Positions 25,961 to 33,236 are shown, counted from the first letter of the stretch. The stretch is 36,716 nucleotides of DNA from a virus (IMGVR_UViG_3300042691_006708:1-36716); one strand, 5' to 3'. Notes: generated by a model from the sequence alone, not told the origin. Translations and numbers: made by a program.

Positions 25961-27256
25961 TTAATCTGTCTCTGGGCGAACAGTAGAAGCATCTTTGCGT
26001 ATATCTACGCCTGCCTTTTCTATACTATCGCGATCTTTCTTATATTCATTTGCTATACGTTCTACTTCACCTTGCATAAATGTTTTAAATGAAACCATGC
26101 CAACAGGTTTTCCATTAACAGTTTGATTATCACAAGTTTTGTCTATCCCCATTGTCACTTCTTTAGAAGGATTGAAGTTAATATCTCTTTCTTTATACAT
26201 TTCTTTTAGTTCCTTATAGCTTATTTTAGCAGTACCCAATTTTTCTTCTATCTGTTTCTTAGACATTAATAGAACAGGGATCTGGGAGCTAGACATCTTA
26301 TTTCTTATAATGGGGACAGAGGGAGCATTTTCTTGTAGTTGTTTTATATCTTTTAACCAAATCTTTTTCGTATCGCTATTTTCTAACTGTATAGTAACGT
26401 ATGTTGCTCCCCTATAAACTATCTTTCCTGCATATCCGGTAGTTGTTTCAACTAAGTCATTCAATTTATATTTCTCTCCCGATAGATATGCTTCTCTTAT
26501 AGATACACACATACCTTTTTCTTTAGACCACACTTCACCTATACCGCACTCGGTTTTCATACTGGGAGTCATTTTTTTCATATATTCTGTTCCTTCAGGA
26601 GTTCCCCAATCGAAGCGATAGGGGTTTTCATAATCTTCATTTACTGATCTAATATGATCTGCAATTTCTTTTGCTTGAGGTTTTAATACTTCAGGAAGTC
26701 CAGATTTAAATTTAGACATGTTGCCTTTTCTAGCATGTTCTCTCATCTTTGTGCCAGACATTCCCTCTACTCCCTCCGCATCAGGATCTCTTTGTCCTGC
26801 GGAAATAACCTTAATAGATTTAAAGTTGTAATATCCGTGATCCTTGCCCTTTACACCATTATAAGTATTTAAATCTCTTTGATACTGTTCTACTCTATCA
26901 CTTCCAGCAACTACAACCAAATGAGAATGTCCTGCGTTATGCAACCTAGTAGCAGCGTGAAATATTTTCGGTTCTTGTTTCGAAGAACCGGATATGTTCA
27001 CCTTACCATTTGCTATTGATCTAAGATATCCAATCTTTTTATCTTGAGGTAAAGGATCTTTCATTGTTCCTTGGCTATGAGAAGCAACCACATGCGCTTC
27101 TCCACCGTGTTCCCTTGCTACATCATGCACCCTTTGTAAGAGTTTTTCATGACCTACAGTTGGGGGATTAAATCTACCAAAGGCCATTACTGCCGTCGTT
27201 TCCTCCGGAGCCTCGGTAGATTTTTTCTTCTCTGAAATATACTTTCTGAAATCCAT
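25961..27256 (-). CDS. NMNAT/cytidylyltransferase-like nucleotidyltransferase with capsid-targeting-like start
   Basis: 431 aa. Residues about 22-180 form a HIGH-superfamily nucleotidyltransferase domain: GRFNPPTVGHEKLL (27-40) holds the T/HxGH nucleotide-binding motif, VVVAGSDR (114-121) is the mid-domain strand, and MSGTKMR (166-172) corresponds to the ISSTxxR motif. Such domains transfer AMP or CMP, as in nicotinamide-mononucleotide adenylyltransferase. Residues 235-431 hold a small SH3-like stretch (YKLNDLVETTTGYAGKIVY) and an unrecognised C-terminal domain. The N-terminus MDFRKYISEK fits the capsid-targeting pattern. A perfect late octamer lies 30 bp upstream. The substrate cannot be told from sequence. 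Confidence 0.8.
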   Translation of the reverse strand: MDFRKYISEKKKSTEAPEETTAVMAFGRFNPPTVGHEKLLQRVHDVAREHGGEAHVVASHSQGTMKDPLPQDKKIGYLRSIANGKVNISGSSKQEPKIFHAATRLHNAGHSHLVVVAGSDRVEQYQRDLNTYNGVKGKDHGYYNFKSIKVISAGQRDPDAEGVEGMSGTKMREHARKGNMSKFKSGLPEVLKPQAKEIADHIRSVNEDYENPYRFDWGTPEGTEYMKKMTPSMKTECGIGEVWSKEKGMCVSIREAYLSGEKYKLNDLVETTTGYAGKIVYRGATYVTIQLENSDTKKIWLKDIKQLQENAPSVPIIRNKMSSSQIPVLLMSKKQIEEKLGTAKISYKELKEMYKERDINFNPSKEVTMGIDKTCDNQTVNGKPVGMVSFKTFMQGEVERIANEYKKDRDSIEKAGVDIRKDASTVRPETD

Positions 27257-27285
27257 TAGAATATAGTTTTAAATTGGCAACGTAT

Positions 27286-27293
27286 TATTTATA
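27286..27293 (-). promoter_or_regulatory. T4-type late promoter octamer TATAAATA
   Basis: Exact TATAAATA on the minus strand, 29 bp upstream of the ATG at 27256, in the 53-bp gap after the 528-aa structural gene. Confidence 0.75.
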
Positions 27294-27309
27294 ATATTTG
27301 ATTATTTGG

Positions 27310-28890
27310 TTATAGAGCTGCTTCAGTTACTGCTATCTGAATCGAAGGTATTCCGGGTGCACCGTCAAATACGGCAGGTGAATCTATAGAAAGGGAAGTA
27401 TCAGTTACTGTAAAATGCACCGAAACATTATCTGATGCATCCATAGAAACAAGTTGGAAATTTGTAATTGTTCGATATCCCCCATTTTCTGAAACACTCT
27501 GTCTTACTGCGGAATATGGTATATTAACTCCGTTCTTCTTATACCAAACAATAATTGATTTCGAACTAGAACTTGAAGAAGTAATTTGTACCCTAGTCTG
27601 AAACTTATATAGACCGGAATCTAGGGCAACAATACTATTCCCAGCTATCGTAAATCCGCTCGCTATGAGTACATTACTTATAGTCACCTTCACATCCTGG
27701 TTTGGGGCAGGAGCAATTTGGGGGAAAACACTATAAAAATCACCATATCTCAATCTGGGCCATAATGTGGGGCGAACCAACATTATACCGCTGGTAGAAT
27801 TGGCATTTAATACTGCAGCAACGGATACTGCAATATTTGGTGCAGTAGGTTTAACCTTTGTTAATGTGCCCGGTTGGTTGGGATTGGACCATAATATATC
27901 TCCCAATTGCCATGTCTCGCCGACGGATGCCCCTGTAGTATCAATATCTCTTATCTCACCTAGTAACTTTGCCCTACCGATAGTATTGGCTTCAGTATCT
28001 GTTGCTAATACTCCTATTGAATATAAAGGTAAGGCATTTGCATTATTAACAAAGGGAGCACAGGTTACAACATCTTCAACTGCACCGGAGAACTGAACAA
28101 AGGTTCCTTTAGTTAGATTCGCGCCATAATTATTATACACTCGAATATAATTGTCTTGACCAGTATAGGTTGCTGCACCATCCGCATGTATTATCTCAAG
28201 TGTGTCTTCTCTAGAATCATAGTATGTCAATCCTGCTTGTCTAGGTGCATTATCATAGATATCCTGAGTAGGATTGTATAACATTGACTCAATTGGGCCC
28301 TGATTGCCGCTTAACTGCCCAAAAAAGAAAGTGCCATATCTACCAGCAATATTACTTGGACGGTATCTCAGTATCTGATCAGTATTGCCTATAGTATTCT
28401 TTTCTATATCATCCAGATACTTAAACTTAACTTCCCCCGAACCTTGTCCGGCCATAGATATCTTAGATACCCATTGTTCAAGGAACTGTAGTTTCTTTTG
28501 AATCGCAGTTATATCTGGTGAAGTTACCGGTGCCTCCGGTTGCTGATAACTATCTTCTTTGATAGATTTAGAAATAAAATCTACAGCTTCTTTCTGTATA
28601 TCTCTTTCTTCTACCTTCTGAATGTCTTGTTCAGTTTCTTCGATCAAAGACATAACATCATCAAGTGAAGGAGGCAGGGGATATTCTATAAGATTCGTTT
28701 TCTTTTCTTCTTCCTTAGCCTTTTTAAATGCTTCGGATAAGACTTCAAAAGAATTTTTCTTTATAGACTTAATAGCATTGAGTTTAATCTCATTAATCGC
28801 GGTAACTTCGTTGGATATAGATTCATCTACATCCTGACCAAAAGCTTTGGCAAAGTTAACCAAAAGTTGTTTTTCTTTAATATTTTTCAT
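27310..28890 (-). CDS. Structural protein with coiled-coil N-terminus and C1q-like C-terminal domain
   Basis: About 526 aa from the ATG at 28890; a TTG two codons upstream is also possible, and no clear ribosome binding site separates them. The first 170 residues are charged and helical (AFKKAKEEEKK, EETEQDIQKVEERDIQKE), probably coiled coil. Next is EVKFKYLDDIEKNTIGNTDQILRY, which recurs in cyanophage structural proteins. A beta-rich middle (residues about 190-385) follows. The last 140 residues resemble a C1q/TNF jelly roll (SGLYKFQTRVQI, IIVWYKKNG, VSMDASDNVSVHF). It may be a neck or whisker fibre. It does not carry the capsid-targeting start of its neighbours. Assignment is by resemblance. 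Confidence 0.75.
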   Translation of the reverse strand: MKNIKEKQLLVNFAKAFGQDVDESISNEVTAINEIKLNAIKSIKKNSFEVLSEAFKKAKEEEKKTNLIEYPLPPSLDDVMSLIEETEQDIQKVEERDIQKEAVDFISKSIKEDSYQQPEAPVTSPDITAIQKKLQFLEQWVSKISMAGQGSGEVKFKYLDDIEKNTIGNTDQILRYRPSNIAGRYGTFFFGQLSGNQGPIESMLYNPTQDIYDNAPRQAGLTYYDSREDTLEIIHADGAATYTGQDNYIRVYNNYGANLTKGTFVQFSGAVEDVVTCAPFVNNANALPLYSIGVLATDTEANTIGRAKLLGEIRDIDTTGASVGETWQLGDILWSNPNQPGTLTKVKPTAPNIAVSVAAVLNANSTSGIMLVRPTLWPRLRYGDFYSVFPQIAPAPNQDVKVTISNVLIASGFTIAGNSIVALDSGLYKFQTRVQITSSSSSSKSIIVWYKKNGVNIPYSAVRQSVSENGGYRTITNFQLVSMDASDNVSVHFTVTDTSLSIDSPAVFDGAPGIPSIQIAVTEAAL

Positions 28891-28948
28891 TGACAAACAA
28901 TAGACAAGGTGTTAGTATTTGCTATGTGACCTAGGTGATATAAGGATT

Positions 28949-30112
28949 TCACTTATTAAGATTCATTCCAGAAAATCCTTCTTTAGATCTATTTACCACC
29001 TTAGAAACAGAACCATCTTTATAACCAACAACGAATCCCTCGGGTTTAGTTACTTTACCTTCAATGGTATGTTCTTGATTTTGACCCGACATCTCTAAAC
29101 GATCTAAAAGAACATTCTTGGCATTATCTAAAGATTTATGAGCAGAAAATAATTTTCTGAACTCATCCTTCTCTTCATCCACATGGTTTACCATACCTTC
29201 TAGATGCGTTAGCTTTCTCTGCTTAGCTTCGGGTGTTTTTACCTTATCTACTTCCTTATTTAATCTATCAAATAAGTGTTTACGGTAACCTTCAGGGTTA
29301 GGCGAGACTCCATCTCTTACCGTTTTGTTTATGTATGTCTGTAAATGCTCAGAGTGTCCTTCAACCAATCCATCATGGTCTCTAAGAGAAGATAGTTTTT
29401 CTTTTGCGTCATCTAAATGTTTTTGAAATTCCGAATGATGTTCTTCTCTATAATTTACATTCTGTCTATTAAATTTATTATTGAAGATATGTACATCTGG
29501 ATGGTCATGAAACTTATCAGTATCGATATTGTACTCTCTATCCTCACCATCTATTTTAGTATGTAATGCAATACTTATCTTAGACCCTGCTAATTTTTTA
29601 CCTTCGTCTGTATCATGGGGTATGGCATACTGTATTAATTGTTCTTTAGTATTTACTCTATTTCCGTCTTTCCAAATTGTACCATCTTTTTTACTTCCCA
29701 TGAAATCGCCTTGAACAACTCCATGTATTGGAGACATTACTTTGCCGCCATGCTCAACCAATTGAGATATCTTACTATGTAGTCCGGGCTTATCTCCAAA
29801 GTTTTCATCCACATCTTTTTGATTAAACATATAACCTTTGGTGGCACCTTTATATGCTACACCAAATTCTTTTTCACCTGTGTTTGGATTTATAACATGA
29901 CCCATTTGAAAGGCAGGCGAACCATCAGCCTTTATACCTATCCTCGACACATTTGAATTTTCACTCTTTAAATAACTGTGCAGACCGTCTAAACGATCTA
30001 GATCTGCCTCTGCTCTATCTTTACCGTAGAAATGTTCTTCACCCGCCAGGTGTGTCAGGTGTTTTATTGCTTGACCTTTTTCTTCAGTTAAGTAGGTTAG
30101 AAATGTTTTCAC
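28949..30112 (-). CDS. KxDG ligase/nucleotidyltransferase-fold protein with capsid-targeting-like start
   Basis: 387 aa, starting at GTG 30112 (MKTFLTYLTEE), with AGGA 9 bases upstream and a 29-bp overlap with the preceding gene. IKADGSPAF (K61-x-D63-G64) is the motif I lysine signature of the covalent nucleotidyltransferase superfamily (RNA/DNA ligases, capping enzymes). GVVQGDFMG, EGFVVGYKDG (motif IV-like) and SKVVNR (motif V-like) agree. Related cyanophage proteins with KWDGAP motifs are known but uncharacterised. The middle of the protein is Lys/Glu/His-rich helical. It may join or cap nucleic acid after injection; no substrate can be named. The N-terminus matches the T4 IPIII capsid-targeting sequence well. 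Confidence 0.75.
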   Translation of the reverse strand: MKTFLTYLTEEKGQAIKHLTHLAGEEHFYGKDRAEADLDRLDGLHSYLKSENSNVSRIGIKADGSPAFQMGHVINPNTGEKEFGVAYKGATKGYMFNQKDVDENFGDKPGLHSKISQLVEHGGKVMSPIHGVVQGDFMGSKKDGTIWKDGNRVNTKEQLIQYAIPHDTDEGKKLAGSKISIALHTKIDGEDREYNIDTDKFHDHPDVHIFNNKFNRQNVNYREEHHSEFQKHLDDAKEKLSSLRDHDGLVEGHSEHLQTYINKTVRDGVSPNPEGYRKHLFDRLNKEVDKVKTPEAKQRKLTHLEGMVNHVDEEKDEFRKLFSAHKSLDNAKNVLLDRLEMSGQNQEHTIEGKVTKPEGFVVGYKDGSVSKVVNRSKEGFSGMNLNK

Positions 30113-31286
30113 TTAATGTTTTCCTATGGCTATCTAGTAATTTTTTAACTTCGGCGGCATGATCTTCATTTGTGACATCTCGATGTAACTCAGGTTGATC
30201 TACAGATAAATTAGCATACGTTCTCATAGTTGGTTCATGCGGTCTGTGTATAACTTGTGTTTTACCCGAATCAGTGTTTGCTATCTGTATTTTACCATCT
30301 AATCTATCAATGTCTCTATTTGTTAGATGTCCCAAGGTTGTTTTACCTATCAGCGGATTATCATCGCCTATGGTAAAAGTAGTTCCTTTATCTGTTTTAC
30401 CATTATGTATATGTAATGCATTAATTTCACTTGAGCCTAAGTATGCTCTAGCCATACCTCGGGGAGATGGTATAGTTATAGTTTTATTAATTTTACCTTT
30501 TGAATGTTTTTCATTTAAGTACTGTAGTAGAGGCATTCCATCTACTTTAACTTTTGCAAAATGTTTACCTAATTTTGCACTTGTTAATTCCCATTTACCT
30601 GTTTTTTGATTAAAATTACAAGCAGATTGCCCCATCTTACCGCGCTCCAATTTTGATTCACCTTGAAGTCTTGTAAATGGAGTTTCTATTTGCTCTTCAG
30701 TTTCTTCTCCCGAAACTTCTTTTATCTTACCTTGTAATCTTTTATCTTTAGTTGCTTTGCCTGTTCCTGGTTCTTGATGTGATACAAAATCATATGCAGT
30801 CCCAGTTGATCCGGCAGCTTTAGTTCCAAAATTCTTAGCAATAACTTCTTCTACCTTAAACCCTTTATCAAACGCAGACTTAGCTAATCCTGAAGGAACA
30901 CCTAACTTAGATTGAGGGATGTCACCATGTTGTTTTGTTTTTATAAAGATTTTACCCTGGTCATCATGATATGCTCCTGTTGCAGTTACTGTAGTACCAG
31001 CAGCATGCGCACCATATTTGGAAGTTAAAGTATGCGTGGGTTTATTAGGTTTAGCAGGATCATATGCTGAACCATGTTCTTTGTCAAAATCACCAGGATT
31101 TAAATGTCTTGCAAATGCGGCTAATACTGATCTTTTTTGAGTTTTAGATAGGGTAGGTATAACATAGTTTCTTAAATGTCTTAGGCCTTTCTTTTCACTA
31201 TCATTAATACTGCCCACCATACTTGAGCCTGCAGCTTCAGTTAGAAAACCAAAATCTTCTGCGAGGAATTCTTTAAATTCTTTCAT
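30084..31286 (-). CDS. PD-(D/E)XK nuclease-like protein with capsid-targeting-like start
   Basis: 400 aa from the ATG at 31286 (MKEFKEFLAEDFGF). A longer in-frame reading would cross the terminator and late promoter upstream, so I reject it. The first ten residues are almost those of the T4 internal protein III targeting sequence (MKTYQEFIAE). Residues 142-220 carry a pattern of the PD-(D/E)XK nuclease fold: E147 in a helix (GFKVEEVIAKNFG), D166 in GTAYDF, E210-S-K212 in QGESKLERGKMGQ and Q220. The C-terminal half is beta-rich and unassigned. A perfect late octamer lies 30 bp upstream. If packaged and injected it could attack host or competitor DNA. The nuclease call rests on motif reading only. 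Confidence 0.7.
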   Translation of the reverse strand: MKEFKEFLAEDFGFLTEAAGSSMVGSINDSEKKGLRHLRNYVIPTLSKTQKRSVLAAFARHLNPGDFDKEHGSAYDPAKPNKPTHTLTSKYGAHAAGTTVTATGAYHDDQGKIFIKTKQHGDIPQSKLGVPSGLAKSAFDKGFKVEEVIAKNFGTKAAGSTGTAYDFVSHQEPGTGKATKDKRLQGKIKEVSGEETEEQIETPFTRLQGESKLERGKMGQSACNFNQKTGKWELTSAKLGKHFAKVKVDGMPLLQYLNEKHSKGKINKTITIPSPRGMARAYLGSSEINALHIHNGKTDKGTTFTIGDDNPLIGKTTLGHLTNRDIDRLDGKIQIANTDSGKTQVIHRPHEPTMRTYANLSVDQPELHRDVTNEDHAAEVKKLLDSHRKTLSENISNLLN

Positions 31287-31315
31287 ACTAGTATCTCTAT
31301 GAATAGTAATACTAA

Positions 31316-31323
31316 TATTTATA
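31316..31323 (-). promoter_or_regulatory. T4-type late promoter octamer TATAAATA
   Basis: Exact TATAAATA on the minus strand, 29 bp upstream of the ATG at 31286. It comes directly after the terminator at 31338-31361, so it starts the late block. Confidence 0.8.
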
Positions 31324-31337
31324 TACTGTGCAAACAT

Positions 31338-31361
31338 AAAAAAAGAGCGCCTAAGCGCTCT
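31338..31361 (-). terminator. Rho-independent terminator after the HNH gene
   Basis: Minus strand reads AGAGCGC-TTAG-GCGCTCT followed by seven T. The 7-bp stem is perfect, GC-rich and has a 4-base loop. It lies 18 bp after the stop of the HNH gene at 31379 and separates the sigma70-type block from the late block. Confidence 0.9.
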
Positions 31362-31378
31362 AAAGGGTAATTTTACTA

Positions 31379-31948
31379 CTAAACTATATTTTCTGACCAA
31401 GCTTTTACTACAGGATGTATAATATCGTCGGTGTAATCCATTTTCATCGTATTAACAATTGTTAGTACAATTTGAATATTTCCTTTAACATATCCTTTAT
31501 TAGAATTAATTCGATCCACACTAGGACGGAAAGGATTGCGTTTTGCTTTAGTTCCCATTTCCATATCAAATGGTAATTTGGTTATAGAACATTTGCCTCC
31601 GCACTCATCAAACACTTTCTGAATATACTCAGGGGTAAGATTAAACCCAAGTATACGTCCCTGTTTAGCTTTAGAATTCACCCTAGTTTTAAGAGCCTTA
31701 TATTCTAGTGCGCCAAAATTACTTGGATCAGCTTTCTTTGAACGATAATTTTCTTTAGCTTTCCTTTTGACTAAAGCTTTCTTTTTAGGATTTGCTTCTA
31801 ACTTTTCTTTATTTTTCTTGTATTGCCAGCTCGCATATGCTTCTACCATTTCAGTTTCTTCTAGACTTAGATCCCGGGCATTCAGTCTACGAATCATATA
31901 CAAGCGTTTTCCTTCTTTCTTCACTTTACTATCTTCAAAATTAAACAT
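31379..31948 (-). CDS. HNH-type endonuclease (free-standing)
   Basis: 189 aa. The first 95 residues are Lys/Arg-rich helical ([18 protein letters not shown]), probably DNA-binding. Residues 115-170 fit an HNH subgroup seen in phages: [14 protein letters not shown] (C116, C120), [20 protein letters not shown] (D145, R146, N157) and VNTMK. The first His of the classic motif is replaced, as is common in this subgroup. No intron or intein is visible, so it would be a free-standing mobile nuclease. Start ATG 31948 has AAAGG 7 bases upstream. A structured segment precedes it and a strong terminator follows it. Confidence 0.7.
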   Translation of the reverse strand: MFNFEDSKVKKEGKRLYMIRRLNARDLSLEETEMVEAYASWQYKKNKEKLEANPKKKALVKRKAKENYRSKKADPSNFGALEYKALKTRVNSKAKQGRILGFNLTPEYIQKVFDECGGKCSITKLPFDMEMGTKAKRNPFRPSVDRINSNKGYVKGNIQIVLTIVNTMKMDYTDDIIHPVVKAWSENIV

Positions 31949-31974
31949 AATATACCTTTATATTAAATTAGGAA

Positions 31975-32038
31975 TCCCGCTTACGCCTTGCGGGAGCACT
32001 TTATTAGCATTGCGCTAAATGGGAGGCGGGGAGTGCTC
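31975..32038 (-). other. Structured intergenic segment between the wHTH and HNH genes
   Basis: Three self-complementary elements lie in 64 bases: GAGCACT/AGTGCTC (7 bp, 31994-32000 with 32032-32038), an inner TTAGC/GCTAA (5 bp, 32004-32018), and TCCCGC/GCGGGA (6 bp, 31975-31980 with 31990-31995). The outer and last stems share two bases (31994-31995), and CCCCGC in the loop of the first could also pair with GCGGG of the last. No T-run follows, so it is not a standard terminator. It could be a leader, a processing site or an attenuator. Confidence 0.5.
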
Positions 32039-32049
32039 GTTATCTAGGA

Positions 32050-32301
32050 TTAAACTCGGCTGAAAGCGTCGCTGCCAAGTACAGCATAAGCAGCAGCTAC
32101 CATTTCGCGGCTTGGATTGCCAAGGCGATAAGCGGTCTTGCCGTTTTTAGTGCTGTTAGTGTAGATGGCGTGACCTTCGGAACGGAGTTCACTGATACGA
32201 GGACGGATAGAATCCTCGGAGGTACCTACCAGACCAGCAAGCTGAGCTGGGGTAAATTGACGACCAGACTTAAGTACTTTCAAAACTTTTTCTTTCAACA
32301 T
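32050..32301 (-). CDS. Winged-helix DNA-binding protein
   Basis: 83 aa from the ATG at 32301. An ATG four codons upstream (32313) has no ribosome binding site, while GGAG lies 6 bases before 32301, so I prefer the shorter form. Residues about 10-60 form a winged helix-turn-helix: VLKSGRQFTPAQLAGLVG, SEDSIRPRISELRSEGHAI (recognition helix) and a wing ending KTAYRLG. The tail NPSREMVAAAYAVLG is shared with small regulators of other T4-like and pelagiphages. It is preceded by a near-perfect sigma70 promoter and is probably an early or constitutive regulator. Its base composition is more GC-rich than the tail genes. Confidence 0.8.
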   Translation of the reverse strand: MLKEKVLKVLKSGRQFTPAQLAGLVGTSEDSIRPRISELRSEGHAIYTNSTKNGKTAYRLGNPSREMVAAAYAVLGSDAFSRV

Positions 32302-32340
32302 TTGCTTCTCCATTAAAATAAATTAACTTACTACTCTATG

Positions 32341-32369
32341 ATTATAAAATAATATCCGAAAGAAGTCAA
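32341..32369 (-). promoter_or_regulatory. Sigma70-type promoter for the wHTH gene
   Basis: Minus strand: TTGACT (32369-32364), a 17-base spacer, and TATAAT (32346-32341). One mismatch from the host housekeeping consensus. The start of transcription would be near 32334, about 33 bases before the chosen ATG at 32301. Confidence 0.8.
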
Positions 32370-32374
32370 GCATT

Positions 32375-32587
32375 TTATTTAACTTTTTTCAGATATTCCC
32401 TACCGACTTTGCCATTTTCAACTTCCTGCAAAGCCACCTTCGTTTCTCTATGGTTAAAGGTATTGATCTTCTTCTTTTTAATTTCCCGTGCCCGGGCAGA
32501 AGCGACCAATACCATCTCATAGAGATTGCCGATCTTTAATGCTGCTTCCTCGGATGTATAACCGTCGTATGTACTGATTCTTTTCAT
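32375..32587 (-). CDS. rpoZ-like: RNA polymerase omega subunit homologue
   Basis: 70 aa. It follows bacterial omega closely: KIGNLYEMVLVASARAREI (residues 18-36) corresponds to KIGNRFDLVLVAARRARQM of E. coli, and TKVALQEVENGKVGREYL (49-66) to TVIALREIEEGLINNQIL. The N-terminal MKRISTYDGYTSEEAA is shorter and different, and the long C-terminal tail of host omega is missing. Omega binds the beta-prime subunit and helps core assembly. A phage copy could replace host omega during infection or help the phage sigma factor. It starts 6 bp after the stop of the DUF458 gene, with GAGG overlapping that stop region, so the two form an operon behind tRNA-Met. Confidence 0.8.
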   Translation of the reverse strand: MKRISTYDGYTSEEAALKIGNLYEMVLVASARAREIKKKKINTFNHRETKVALQEVENGKVGREYLKKVK

Positions 32588-32593
32588 AAATCC

Positions 32594-33064
32594 TCACGCA
32601 ATTTTAAGTTCTTTGAAACGATCTGCAGCATAGGATGCGGCAAACGCCTTTGGCTTAACCATTGGAATAACATTACAAGTTCCACGGATATAGCCGATTG
32701 CTTCATTCATAACACAGTTTGAACCATGCATTTCACTAGGATTGATATCCAGATGAACTTCAACTTCTCTATCTGCAAGTACATCTGCAAGTTTCAGATA
32801 TAGATCGGATAGTTTATATGCTTCATTCATCAGACGATATCTTGGACGATTAACCTTCTGGTCGTAATCTCTTTCTCGAATAACCTCACCAAAAAGTTTG
32901 CATCCATTCTTACCGTTGATATGGACAACAATGGCAAGGATATAATCGGCGTACCATACACCATCGATGCGGAAGCGCTCTGAGTCGCAACCGAGATAGA
33001 TTTTGGTCGCCGGAGTCTGCGCTTCGATAAAAGTTCTTACTTCTTCTAGATTAATTTTACGCAT
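32594..33064 (-). CDS. YkuK/DUF458-type RNase H-like protein
   Basis: 156 aa, full length for this family of predicted RNase H-fold nucleases. Seen motifs: KIYLGCDSER (D27), VEVHLDINPSE (D106) and KPKAFAASYAADRF (D148), which would supply the acidic metal ligands of an RNase H-like active site. YkuK-type proteins occur in Bacillus and in several T4-like cyanophages; the biological substrate is not established. The start ATG 33064 has AGGA 8 bases upstream. It is the first protein gene after tRNA-Met and the consensus promoter at 33178-33206, and it is followed by the omega homologue. Confidence 0.8.
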   Translation of the reverse strand: MRKINLEEVRTFIEAQTPATKIYLGCDSERFRIDGVWYADYILAIVVHINGKNGCKLFGEVIRERDYDQKVNRPRYRLMNEAYKLSDLYLKLADVLADREVEVHLDINPSEMHGSNCVMNEAIGYIRGTCNVIPMVKPKAFAASYAADRFKELKIA

Positions 33065-33083
33065 GATACCGTCCTAAATTAAA

Positions 33084-33160
33084 TGGTACCCCGGGAGGGA
33101 CTTGAACCCCCGACCTGTCGATTATGAGTCGATTGCTACTAACCACTGAGCTACCGGGGC
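33084..33160 (-). tRNA. tRNA-Met(CAT), CCA encoded
   Basis: Full cloverleaf on the minus strand. Acceptor GCCCCGG pairs with CCGGGGT (G-U closing pair). The D arm is GCT/AGC, the anticodon loop CTCATAA with anticodon CAT, and the T arm GGGGG-TTCAAGT-CCCTC. Discriminator A and CCA are encoded. The anticodon stem starts with an A-C mismatch. It looks like an elongator Met tRNA; an Ile2 tRNA with a lysidine-modified CAU cannot be excluded. A consensus sigma70 promoter lies directly upstream. Confidence 0.9.
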
Positions 33161-33177
33161 ATACTTGCTACAATATA

Positions 33178-33206
33178 ATTATAATGCCTACTACTTAAGT
33201 TGTCAA
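33178..33206 (-). promoter_or_regulatory. Perfect sigma70 promoter for tRNA-Met and the DUF458/omega operon
   Basis: Minus strand: TTGACA (33206-33201), exactly 17 bases, TATAAT (33183-33178). Both hexamers match the consensus. Transcription would begin near 33171, about ten bases before the tRNA 5' end. It sits immediately downstream of the porin terminator. Confidence 0.9.
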
Positions 33207-33207
33207 G

Positions 33208-33236
33208 AAAAAAGGAGACCTTCCGATCTCCTTTTT
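33208..33236 (-). terminator. Terminator after the porin gene
   Basis: A 10-bp inverted repeat (AAAAAGGAGA / TCTCCTTTTT) with an 8-base loop. On the minus strand the GGAGA/TCTCC core is followed by six T (33213-33208). The symmetry means it could work in both directions. It lies 17 bp after the porin stop. Confidence 0.85.

Noticed and set aside
25960-25992. N-terminal extension MLLLFAQRQIK for the WDDI protein
   Set aside because: It lies within the end of the upstream gene and has no ribosome binding site; the ATG at 25959 fits the conserved start.
31287-31400. Longer N-terminus for the PD-(D/E)XK-like protein
   Set aside because: It would read through the terminator and late promoter and would hide the capsid-targeting-like start, which has the usual spacing from the late octamer.
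33084-33160. Initiator Met tRNA
   Set aside because: The G1-U72 pair differs from the C1-A72 mismatch of bacterial initiators, and the anticodon stem lacks the three G-C pairs of initiators.
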